Source of the DNA: Undaria pinnatifida
Lineage: Eukaryota > Sar > Phaeophyceae > Laminariales > Alariaceae
Length of the DNA stretch: 64,000 nucleotides
NCBI GenBank assembly: GCA_012845835.1
Contig: JABAKD010000001.1
Location: forward strand, 18,761,590-18,825,589
Reading direction: 5' to 3'
The notes under the pieces are model-generated. The model worked only from the letters and a program-made list of their open reading frames with translations. It was not told the DNA's origin and did no database searches. Positions within the stretch are counted from its first letter, which is position 1. Each line of letters opens with the position of its first letter. This document shows positions 22,990-34,300 of the stretch, piece by piece. The position numbers and the translations under genes are program-made.

Positions 22990-23750
22990 CACCCTGCTTC
23001 TAACGTTGTATCCTTTCCAACTTCGGGGATGTCGGACAAGTCCTTTTGACGGGCTATCTGGCAGCCGTGCGTTAGCACCACGGCAACCTCCTCGATAAGG
23101 CGCTCGCCGCCGTCTGCTCCAGCTACGCGGTACACAAGCTGGGCTTCGTCCGGCAGAAAGTCTCGGGAATGGCGGTAGTCGTCGACCGTATTCGTGCCCT
23201 TCCTACCCGTCCCGTGAAAAGGCGCTGCCCCCTGCGCATCATACTGCTTCCTGCTCTTCCTATCTATGGGGACGAGCATCTTCACTCGTAGTCGGAGCGC
23301 CTGTGAGGCCATCAGCATAGTCAAATCACCCCCCCAGCGCTTGGGTTCTCCGAAAAGAGCAACGGAAGCAATAACCATCTTGATGTTGCCTTGGCGAGTC
23401 GACAGAACGTCTCCCTCGCTAGAAAATCTGGCGTACTTCATGACCGCTTGGGGGTAGTAACGCGTGCAATTCCACAGGATGCCACCCTCCGATACAAGCT
23501 CCTCCGCGTTTGCCGCGGTCCATGCGAGGACCGCAAGCTTTAGTGGAGCCCAGTACACATCAGAGCCCCAAATTCCCATCGCCAAGGCCCGCCAGGCACA
23601 GTTTCCGTCGCCGGCGACAAACTTCGCTATCCACCCCTCGTCGCGCACCTCCTTCGGGAGAACCATGGTGCCAAAGTAGTCGTGGGCAATCTTCTCGTCG
23701 CACACGTTGGAAGCAGGGGAGGGTGGATGGGGATTATAACGTACGGGCAA
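22990..23750 (-). pseudogene. OTU-type cysteine protease-like protein, partial
   Basis: On the minus strand an open frame of about 250 useful codons contains FVAGDGNCAWRALAMGIWG (Cys near residue 51), the OTU catalytic GDGNC box, followed about 100 residues on by RWGGDLTMLMASQALRLRVK, the usual second OTU block (W.GD.E/T...A..L). The catalytic His block near the end (VVLTHGCQI) is not the usual form. The frame then degrades toward a stop at 22,827, next to the gap. Upstream, 24,141-23,760 is open in another frame (NVDILLFVETVTGSREG, SARRYAIEINPFQPG) and may be the N-terminal part after a frameshift or intron. OTU domains occur both in host deubiquitinases and in mobile elements; I cannot tell which this is. 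Confidence 0.6.
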
Positions 23751-24489
23751 ACAACGCAGGCTTCGAAGTGCCGTGCCCAGGCTGGAAGGGGTTGATTTCT
23801 ATGGCATATCGCCTTGCAGAAAACGCGTTCACGGTCACTGCAAACAGACGTGTTGGAGATCGCGCTACTTTGCCGGGACCCGGTATTCCAACCGGAGGCC
23901 TAAAGTTCTTCGCGGACAAAAGCGTATCATACACGCCCACCCCCTCGCGGCTACCGGTTACTGTTTCCACAAAAAGCAATATATCCACATTCTCACTGTG
24001 AGCTCTAAGAAAAGATTCTGCATTGGAGTGTGAACCCTCCGCACCTCGTGCTTCGTGTCGTCTTTGTTCTCGCCCACAAGAGACTTTGGCACTGCTGGCA
24101 GCTCTCCGCATGTCGTTCCGAAAATTTTCTCCACAGCGCATGTGTTCGAAAAGTCCTTCACACGCTCGAATGGTGTTTTCGGTTTCCCCTGTACCCCATT
24201 TCCGTCAACCACCGACGCCGTGTCCCGTGCAGGTCTCGGTGCCACCACCCCATTGCAGAAACCTACGAGCTGCCGCAGTAGTTCTAAGGCCTTCGCCTCC
24301 GAGATAACACAGACCGAAACAGCGCAGCAACAAAGGACAGGATGGTCTCAGCATCACCCGCCTACAGGATGGTCTCAGCATCACCTGCCTATGTGCATTC
24401 TACACCCTGCCCGTACTGCTGTACTGCTGTAGGCACTACCGTCTACAAGAATTTAGAGTAGTTCCGTCGTAGAAGGATACACGCCGTTT

Positions 24490-24490
<1 letters not shown>

Positions 24491-24544
<54 letters not shown>
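24491..24544 (+). repeat. (CAG)18
   Basis: Pure triplet array between unrelated sequence; not part of a gene I can support. Confidence 0.97.
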
Positions 24545-24546
<2 letters not shown>

Positions 24547-24757
24547 CAACGTGCACTTACCAGGGCCGCAATTGGGGCCAGGTGGGGGTGGCCCCCCAAG
24601 AGTAGAGGCGTCATACACACGACGACACGATTACAGCAGTTGTCTGCTATCTCCCTTGACGTTTTGTATCTGAAGACATCAGTGCACCTGCGAAACAAAC
24701 CCATCCCAAGAATATGTTCTACTTGGACCGATCTGTAGACATGAGCGCACCTGCGGA

Positions 24758-24964
24758 GCAACTGCATGTGTGCATACCGGAGTATGCCCTGGGGTATGCA
24801 TACTGCGAGTACATGGCGCAAACTCCAAATTCAAACTCAAGGCAAAAAGTTCGCGCGGGTAGCAACTGCATGTGTGCATACCGGATGATGTCCTGGGGTA
24901 TACATACTGCGAGGACATGGCGCAACTTTCAAATTCAAACACAAGGCAAAAAGTTCGCGCGGGT
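24758..24964. repeat. tandem duplication of ~104 bp
   Basis: Two units (24,758-24,861 and 24,862-24,964), each from GCAACTGCATGTGTGCATAC to AAAAAGTTCGCGCGGGTA. Confidence 0.93.
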
Positions 24965-25604
24965 ACGCGAAACACGCAGAGAGCCTAACTTGACCGGCAG
25001 TGACGGCAATCTTCGCAACGCCACGCTAGAACAGATTTGACATGGGCCGCTGCACACATGAGACACACCTCCTTTGCGGACGGGAAAGCAATGCGCCGCG
25101 GAGATCTTTGGCGGCTGGCGCGGGTGCCTGTGCTGCCTGTGCTGGGGCTGCTGCTGCTGTGGTGACGGCACCACGAAGGGAGCTCGTTCTGGATGATTTT
25201 TCCATCTCCGGCTTCACGACTTGGATATGGAAGGGTCAGTGATGTGCAGACTACGTGCTGCTGTCTGCGGTGGTGTCGGCGTGCCTACAGGGCGCGACAT
25301 CCAGCCTTCTTTGCGACCTCAAAGAGAGGTGCATGCTGTGTCCGATAAGCATAAACCAGAGGGTGGAAACCCGGGGATGGAGCTATTTTGTCCCCTGTGT
25401 GTCAAAAAAATGACACCCACATGTGTGTCATTATCACTCCCCACGTATTCGTACCTCAACCGCCTCCGCAAGTTTGGAACGCCATGAAACGTTACTTTTT
25501 TTTGTTCTTTTTTGTTCCCGTTTATCTCTGCAGCCGAGCGCCAGTTTCCGCGTCCGCTAGTGCTCTCTGGTGCTCGGCCAGGGCGGGCAAGGCAAGTGCC
25601 AAGG

Positions 25605-25694
25605 ATGGAGGGCAAGCAGGTCGATCCGCTTTCGTACTCGACGGATGCTGATGACTCTGTTCTGGAGGAGATAGCCAGGCTGGATGGCCTGAGG
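25605..25694 (+). CDS. GUK: GUK exon 1 (candidate start)
   Basis: ATG plus 30 codons with [15 protein letters not shown], donor AGG|GTGAGC, phase 0, matching exon 2. A CTCTGCAG about 70 bases upstream could make this an internal exon of a longer gene. Assignment rests on phase and order only. Confidence 0.6.
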
Positions 25695-27771
25695 GTGAGC
25701 AGTGTGCACGAACTTAAAGAACATCTGAAATATTCGAAGCGAAACCTCACCTGGTTGCCCTAAACTCATTTTTAGTGCAAGCTGCGTGTGATAGCTTGGA
25801 TAACGCGTCCCCGCTACGGGGTGTTGTATGCCCTGCCGGAGGATACAGGTTGGTGGCTCCTGTAAATGCTAGTACGGGGTTTATGACCTCTTGGAGCTTT
25901 GTATCTCATTCATGCACCGCCTTATTTAATGCCAACAAGTATGGGAGGATCAGACAACTTTAAACTCCTTGCCGCGTAGAGAAACTGCTGTACCAGGTAC
26001 ATGGTAAGCTGTACCGGTACCGTGGTAGCCTAGCTTCATCCTCATGATCCGACATCTTGAAGGCCAGGCGGTACTCGTGACGGCCCATGGCGTCACAGCA
26101 CACCTCACCCTTGGCCACGTACCACGCATCCTGCTCGAGGATCGCGGCACTGTAATTCAGCAATCACACCAGATATCATGGCATCAGGGGGGTTTAAGAT
26201 AGGCCGCATTTTTTGCTCAAGTTTTTCCGTACTAGGTATATCGAAGTCTCCTTGCTGGAGTCCTTGCCACGCAAGCCCAAGTATAAACCTGAGTCTTGAT
26301 GGTCCGACATCTCGATATCTGACAGGCGGTACGAGTAGTGGTGTCATTTTTTTTGTGGCTATCATGATAGCATGACCGCCGATCTTCATTCTCTGATGGG
26401 TCATAGCGTCACAGCACAGCGCACCTCACCCTTGATTCCATGCGCCTCGCTCGAGGATCGCGGGGCTGGAAATCAGAGATCAGAAATAGTGAAATCGCAT
26501 CAGCAGCTGAAGGCCGCCATTTCCTCAGCTAAGTTATCCAAGGTCCCCCGTCCCCTTTGCCCCTTGCCGCGTATTTTAACTTTATAAAGCTTTTCTAACA
26601 ATGTGAGCTGTGAGCTCGAAAAAATTATGGTCGATACTCATCTTTTTTTCAAGCTGCGTACTACTACTGTAACACCGGTCGCCCGTTTATAGGAAGTCGT
26701 CATGAATCAAAAACCTAATCAATACCAGGTACCTGGTAGTAATAATGGACCTGCATCCTGCAACGAACCATGTGCTGATGCCGTTAACGTGTTGTTATTT
26801 AATTGTACTTGGAGCCTTCATCTCGATGGTCCGACGTTTTCAAGAACAACTAGGCGGTATCATACTCGTGGCAGCCCAGCATTGACGGCCGTTATAACCA
26901 GGGCTTTTCACGGGTCCGGTCAAATCTAGCGCGTCGGGTCGGGCCGGGTCAGCTGGGACCCGACCCGACCTGACCCGACCCGTGAGAATTTCGAGACGTC
27001 TTGACCCGACCCGACCCGACCCGCGAGATTTTGAAAGCCTCCTGACCCGACCCGACCCGACCCGCGAGATTTTGAAAACCTCTGGACCCGACCCGACCTG
27101 ACCCGACCCGCGAGATTTTGAAAACCTCTTGACCCGACCCGAACCGACCCGCGAGATTTTGAAATCCTCCTGACCCGACCCGACCCGACTTGCCACAATC
27201 CGGGTGACCCGCGAGATGCGGGTTTCAGGCGGGTCAGGTCGACTTGACCTGTGACATTTCTCACGGGTCAAAGTCGAAAAGTCACGGGTCACGGCATGTA
27301 TACGTCGGTCGGTTGGTTGGCCGTTGGTTCCTCGTACTTTTCCCAGGATGTCGTGTTCTACGGTTCTTTCTACCGGTATTGTTTGCAGCAGCATTTTGGG
27401 GTGTGCACGCGAAAAATGAGAAAGAAACCGCAACCCACACGCATGACCAATTAGCCACGCCCGCAGCGCTAGATAACCGGGTCGACCCGACGAGCGACCC
27501 GACGAGCGAGCTAGTTACCTATGCAGTCTCCGGCCCTGGCAAGCAGCCTAGCTGAGCCGCCTCCGGCAGCAAGCCCACAACTGGGGCGGTGGATCTGTCA
27601 ACAGGGGCTGCGATCCGCGAGGATGCGTTGTCTGCGGCTGGTGTTTGCTGCTGCCAGACTACTGCTGCTGTGCTGCTGCTGCTGCTGCTGCTTCGACGAC
27701 GACTGCTCTTGCTTTTTTACTTTTGGTCACATTTCGTACTGGTATGATAATTCTCGAGCTAGCTGCTGCTG

Positions 27772-27846
<75 letters not shown>

Positions 27847-28050
27847 TTACTATTACTACTACTACTACTACTACTACTACCACTACTACTACTGTTGTAT
27901 CTATCTTCTATCTATGCAGTCTCCAGCCCCGGCAAGCAGCCTAGTTGAGCCGCCTTCGGCAGCAAGCCCACAACTGGGGCGGCGAATCTGTCAGCAGGGG
28001 CTGCGATCCGCGAGAATCAGGGGTCTGCTACTGGTGCTTGCTGCTGCCGG

Positions 28051-28082
<32 letters not shown>

Positions 28083-31000
28083 CGACGACGACTGTGCCTT
28101 TGCCTTTTTACGGTTGGTCACAGTTCGTACTGACATAACCGTATCATTACTACTACTGTTACGGCTTCAGCCGGTACGGGATTCGCGTCACACTGTATGC
28201 CTTGGTACGAGTAGCTAGGGGCACTGCCTGGTGACTGTTCTAGACGCTGTGATGACATATGATCGGAGCATCCGCACGAGAGAGGCAGGAAGCGGAAAGT
28301 TTTGTATGATATACGGATCCGCGGGTCGGACCCGCGGGGCGCCTGCACGGCAACGGCCCTCAGCTGTAAGTTTGAAGAAAGCGGATCCGCGGGCCAGATC
28401 CGCGGGTTTGACCCGCGGGTCAGCCGAAAACAGCCCGCGGTTCATGATGGCTTGACCCGCGAGTGACCCGTATCTCGCGGGTCATGACCCGACCCGACCC
28501 GCGATATTTTGAAAACCTCTTGACCCGACCCGACCCGACCCGCGAGATTTTGAAACCTCTTGACCCGACCCGACCCGACCCGATTTTGAAGCTTATTGAC
28601 CCGACCCGACCCGACCCGCGAGATTTTGAAACCCCCTTGACCCGACCTGGGTCGGGTCATGACCCGTGAAAAGCCCTGGTTATAACTGCAGGATATATTG
28701 ATGGGTCGTAGCGTCACAGTACACCTCACCCTTTGTCACGCACCACGCGCTTTTCTGGATGATCGCGTGGTGAATGGAAACCAGACATCAGAAAACGTGA
28801 ACTGTTGAAATCAAGGCTTGAAGATAGGCCGCATAGTGTTCCCAGAGTACTACAGACTCCAGGTTAGACTCCAGCCGCGGAGCAACTGCCCCGCTTGAGA
28901 TTTCTTGCCCGCCCGCGCCCGCGGATAGCCGATAGATCGACGTAAAGGCACACCGATATCTAGACATACATGCAGAGGAGGCTGAAAACAATGATCTATA
29001 AATCAGCAGTCAGCGCAAAGTTTGAGATAGGCCGCGTTCCCCCACCAGACTCCAGACGCGGAGCAACTACCGCGGTTGGAGCTTGCAAGATGTGCGTCCG
29101 CTCCCGCAGACAGCAGAGGCATTAACGTAAAAGCATGCAATGTGATAGCTATAGATGCATATCTAATGAAATCCAGGGCTTGAAGATAAGCCGTATTTTT
29201 TCAGAGCTTTACACGGGTCATGGCCCTACCCACCGATCACGTCGGGAGGTTATCAAAATCTCGCCGGTCGAGAGGGGCGAGTTGGGAGGTGTTTGAAGTG
29301 TCACGGGACGGGTCGGGATGGGTCGGGTCGGGTCAGAAGGCTCTTTAACCTCACGGGTCGGCACGGGTTACCCTGACTCCAGACGCGGAGCAGTTACCGC
29401 GCTTAAAGCTTGCAAGCTGCACATCCGTGTCCGCAGTGGCTAGAGCGCAGACAACTGATAAATCAACGTAAATAGGTGTTTAGAGATGTGGAGGACGCTG
29501 TGAACATAAAAAATGGTAGGGCTTGAAGATAGGCTGCAATTTCTATCCAGGCTCAAGACTACAGAGCTCCAGCCACGAAACATTTGCCGTGGTTAGAGCT
29601 TGCACGCTGCACGGCGTCGTCCGCAGTAGCTGCTGTAGAGTTCAGACAGCTCAGAGATCATCGTAACTGACACACCTAGAGATACAGAAGACGTTGCGAG
29701 AATGAATACTCCAGGCGCGGGATGCGGAGCAAATGCCACGCTCTCGTCCGCGATTAGCTAGTCCGCAGACAGCAGAGAGATTGGCGTAAAGACATACCGG
29801 TCGCTAGCGATACGACGTATAAACTATTAATAGAGAACGTTGAGAACGTTGATTCTGAACCAGTGCTTGAGATCAGGCCGCATTTGTTTGCAAGACTCGA
29901 CGGCTTCATCGGGGCGGTCTTAGAACGAAAGAGTTTTTTTGCATGGTGTTTTTCTTGAGCATAATGACATGCGATGATTTGTTTTGGTGTGTTTCACGAG
30001 AATAATGACATGAGACATTTTGTTTGGTGTTTTTCGCGAGCATAACGGCATGTGATGTGTTGCTTTGATTGGTGCTTTTCGCGAGCATGATAACATGTGA
30101 TGTTTTGTTTTGGTGTTTTTCACGAGCATAATGGCACGTGATGTTTCGGTGTTTTTTCACGAGCAATATGACCTGCGATGTTTCGTTTTGATGTGTTTGA
30201 CAAGCAAAATGACGTGTGATGTTGTATGTTTTGTGCTTTTCGCGAGCTCAGTGGCCTGTCAGAAGTCAGAAATACTGATTTTTTTGTTTTTGTTTTTGTT
30301 TTTTGTGTTTTTCACAAGCAGGATCGGATTCGAGCCGACCAAGAGAGTTACCTTCAACAGCACCCGGAGATAGCCTCCATGCTAAACGGGTTCATCCGGG
30401 CGGTCGTCGAACGAAAACCCGCAGATGTTTTCGAGTTTGCGCGGCAGCATTTCGCCGGGAATCGAGACAGGTGGGTGTCACCTGTTGTTCACCATTTTAG
30501 AACCGTTCCCAAGTTTTTGGGCACAATCAACTTGAGTTTAGTTGGAATATGTTTTGCACTGGTACAGGAGTTACTGCTGTAGTTTTGTAGAGCGACATGT
30601 ATGAAAGTACGTGGAAGTGCGGTGAGCATAAGCTTTGTTTTTCCCCATCCACCGGAGGATTAAAAATGTATAAATACCAAAATGTAGCAACTATTACGTA
30701 GGACCTTGGTAGTCAGAACCCACGATATACACAAAAACCTATATGTTTTCCCCTATTTTTACCATGTTTGGTCTTGTTGGCCCTGTTCCCCCCGTAAATA
30801 GTTGGCTGGACTTCGCGGTTAGCTATTAGTTGGATGGAGGAGAAAAATCCAACCAGCTGACTAAAGTGTTTTTCTGCACACACCACACGTCCAGCCACAC
30901 GTGCGCCAGTTTTTGGTTGTGTGTTTTTTTTATTTGCCAGTAAGGTGCGAAGACGCGCAACACCGCCAAGCAATGGCCGCGTGCACCGCTCAACTAACTG

Positions 31001-31344
31001 TGTTACATGGTCAACTTCTCAACTTCAACCACTAATAATAACGAGTCGGCGGCTTAGAGTCTGCCCCCTCGCTGCCCTACAATGAATTCCTCTGACGAAG
31101 GCTACGGAGGGGGGGGGTGCCCTCATTCTCACTACCGAGCCAGTCGCACGACTAACTCTTTACCTCACCGACAAAAATGCTTTCGGCATTGTTCTTTTGG
31201 CTCAGCGTAGGTAACCATTCCATTGCGGGTTCATGTCGCAAAACTTAAATACTATAGCGCGAAGGCTTCAGGCCACAAATAAACGAGCCAATGCCAAAAC
31301 AGGCCCCCAAAACACCCCCCCCCCCCTACCGTACGTAGCTTTGG

Positions 31345-31384
<40 letters not shown>

Positions 31385-34300
31385 AGTCCGAAGTCGGACT
31401 GTCTTTGTGATGCTTTTCCCCCGGATCTTTATTTTGCTCCCGAACACGCGTTACATATTGTGCTGTTGGGATTGAGATCCACCTCTCGTGGTTGGTCAGC
31501 GTCGCCTAATATACCGAAACCAGTTTACAGCAGTGGGTACCCCGACTCAACGCCTCTTCATCTGGAGACGGTTTTTGGGGACAAACTACTTGAAATTTGT
31601 ACGGGCAGGGATTTTTGGGGCTCTCGAGGGATTCACACCTTTACAGCTGGAAACCCGTTTTTGGGAACAAGTCACTTGAAATTAGTATAGGGATGGGTTT
31701 GGGGGCAAGATACGAGCATTCAGACTTGACGTAAGAGCGTGTCTAACCGGCATGTCCCGCCATACTAAAAGTCACTTTGCCCCACTACAGATACAAGCAA
31801 TGCGTAGTTATTAAGAGCGCCTGTTTCGGTTCATGACCGGGTGCTCTTGTATATTGTTTGCGGGATTAGTAGCACGTATGGGAGAAGAGCGTCTGCCACA
31901 GAGGGTGATGTTAGGGGAGCTTGTTGGGGGCAAGGGCTACTCAGGGGGGCAAGAGAAAGACTAGATGAATCATCTGAAGGAGGATATGTCGGTCTTTGGA
32001 ACGAAATTCGAAGGGTGGCGAAAGGCTGCTCAGAAGGCCGGCAGATGGTTTGGACGAGTAGAGGAGGGAGCCGAGTTGTTCATGCGGAATTGGCATGAAA
32101 CAGAGAGACGCAAAGCTGCAGAGCGACGCGCAAAGGCTGCGGCAGCGCTGCGGCAGCACCATCCACCGTCTGCATCTCTAAGCGGCCGGGGGGAGGGGGG
32201 GGAGGGGGGAGGGGGGGAGGGGGGGAGGGGGGGAGGGGGGAGGGGGGGAGGGGGGGAGGGGGGGAGGGGGGAGGGAGGGAGGGAGGGGTGGGGGGAGGGA
32301 GGAGGGAAGGAGGGAGGGGGGGAGGGGGGGAAGGGGGAGGGGATAGGGGGGAGGGGGGAGGGGGGAGGGGGGGAGGGGGGGAGGGGAGAGGGGGGAGGGG
32401 GGAAGGGGGGGCAAGGGGGGGTGCCATGCCCAAGAGACTGAAGTCTGGATTTGGCCATTATCATCTTGAAATTTGTCGGCCTTCCAATGGCCGTCACAAG
32501 ATAGCGTAAGACCGCCCTGACTTCTTCGCCATGTTGCGTTCTCTCCCCAGTGCCATTGATGATGCACTTGATACCCTCTGTGAGCCCAATGCCGTCTTTA
32601 GTCAGTTCCTAGGGTCTGCTAACATGACATTTTTTTCTCTTTTCCTTTCCTTGCCTCCTCTTCTTGCCTTGTCTTTTCTTGCTTTTCTTGTCTTTTCTTT
32701 TTTTTCCTTTTCTTTTTCGTTTTTTCGCTTCCTTGTCCTTTCTTTCCTTTCCTTTCCTTTATATTCTCTTCTTTCATTTTCTTTGTTTCTTTTCCAATTG
32801 ACTTGCGTCTGTCGTGCGTATGCGTAGTGATAGATACTACGTGCAATATATACGTGGTAGTCTGTCTTGGGTGGCAAGCGGTATAGTCGGTTTTTCCAGG
32901 CGCGAGCAGTGAGACGTATGCACCAGTATGGACCTGGCACATCGTAGGCTGACTCCCGATTTCACTTTAATATGTTTCTGGTAGAGGCATGAATTGCGTC
33001 AGCTGTGATATATGCGTGTACCGCCTTAGGTTTGTGTTTTTTCCCTGGGGTATTCCTCAGCTCCAGAGTAACTGGAGCCTGTCCTGTGACTACGGACTTG
33101 ATTATGCGAGTTAATCTGAGAACAACAACAGCATATCGGCGTACCCACTGCTGTAATAGCATCACGGGACGCTCTCAGCGCTGTACAGATGGAAACCGCG
33201 TTTTTGGGACAAAATTACTTTTAATTAGTATAGGGAGGGGTTATAGGGCCCTAAAGGGTGTCAATCGACGATACCGTGGCTGTAACTACTGTAGCGCATG
33301 TGGCCAAAAATCGGCCGCTTGAGATTCACCCACTTGTTCGTTTTATCTTGAACACGTATAGTGGGTGGTGCTGTTCGGGTTGAGATCCACCTCTCGTGAT
33401 TGGTCCTCCTCTTATAGGTGGGACCCTCCTCTTGCGATTGGTCCTGCTCGTGTGATTGGTCCTCCTCGTGTGATTGTCCTCCTCTTGTGATTGGTCCTCC
33501 TCTTGTTGCCTCCTCTCTGATTGGTCAGCGTCGACGCGGTGGTGGTGGCCGGTCCAAGCGGGGCAGGCAAGGGGACCATCATCCGGAAGCTGATGGAGAG
33601 GTTTCCGCAAAAGGTGGGATGCAGTCTTTCGTTTGGGCGGTAACCGAACTGCCGCCGTACGTTTTCCTGGTTTTCACATGATCAACCCAAATTCGCCGTC
33701 TGTGAGTTCGACCGATTGAGTGGTTTATACTCAATTTTGCCAAACTGCGTCGTGCGTCAGATGCGCGTGTTTTACACATTATGTACATATGTTTCAAATA
33801 CGTCAGCTCTGAGTTAGATCTTTTTAAGGGTCGATGCTCATCTTTAAAAGCTGCGTGATACACCGCCCGTGCGTTTTTATAAACGTATGACTCTTTTTGA
33901 AGATATATGACGCCCCTGGATGCTGCCAGCGTCAACAGGATAACTTTACCAAGGACAATTTCGATCCATAAGCATTCTGCGCACTGAATTTATATCTATA
34001 AAAATATTCTAACAACGTCAACGGTGAGTTCGACAAATTCGGGTCGATACTCATCTTTGCAAGCTGCGTCCTACACCGTCCGCCCGTTTTCGTTTTCTTC
34101 GTTTGTACTTTGTCATGTTGCGTCATTGTTAATGGTAATACTCCGGAGTATTAAATATGTACAACTGTAGTAAAACCTACTCAACATTAATAATGAGCAT
34201 TACACCCGCAATGAAACATTTGTCCAACTAAGCGCCCGAGCTTCTTGTCTCCTCGATATCGTACCAGGTATACATTTTGTCCAACCACCAGAACCTCTCC

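Larger units (their letters stand above)
26899..28678. mobile_element. non-autonomous hAT element, 1,780 bp
   Basis: Ends are CAGGGCTTTTCACGGGTC and its exact inverse, flanked by identical 8-bp duplications GTTATAAC (26,891-26,898 and 28,679-28,686). CAGGG termini and 8-bp duplications with T at 2 and A at 7 are hAT hallmarks. It contains no transposase. Instead it holds GACCCGACCC minisatellites near both ends, a ~220-bp internal direct duplication, and a TAC tract. It lies in intron 1 of the guanylate-kinase gene and splits a pre-existing exon-like repeat unit. Confidence 0.93.

Noticed and set aside
22275-23098. ORFs crossing the N gap
   Set aside because: They are artefacts of treating N as open codons.
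32030-32567. Gly-rich and Pro-rich ORFs on both strands
   Set aside because: Open only because of the G4-5A purine tract.
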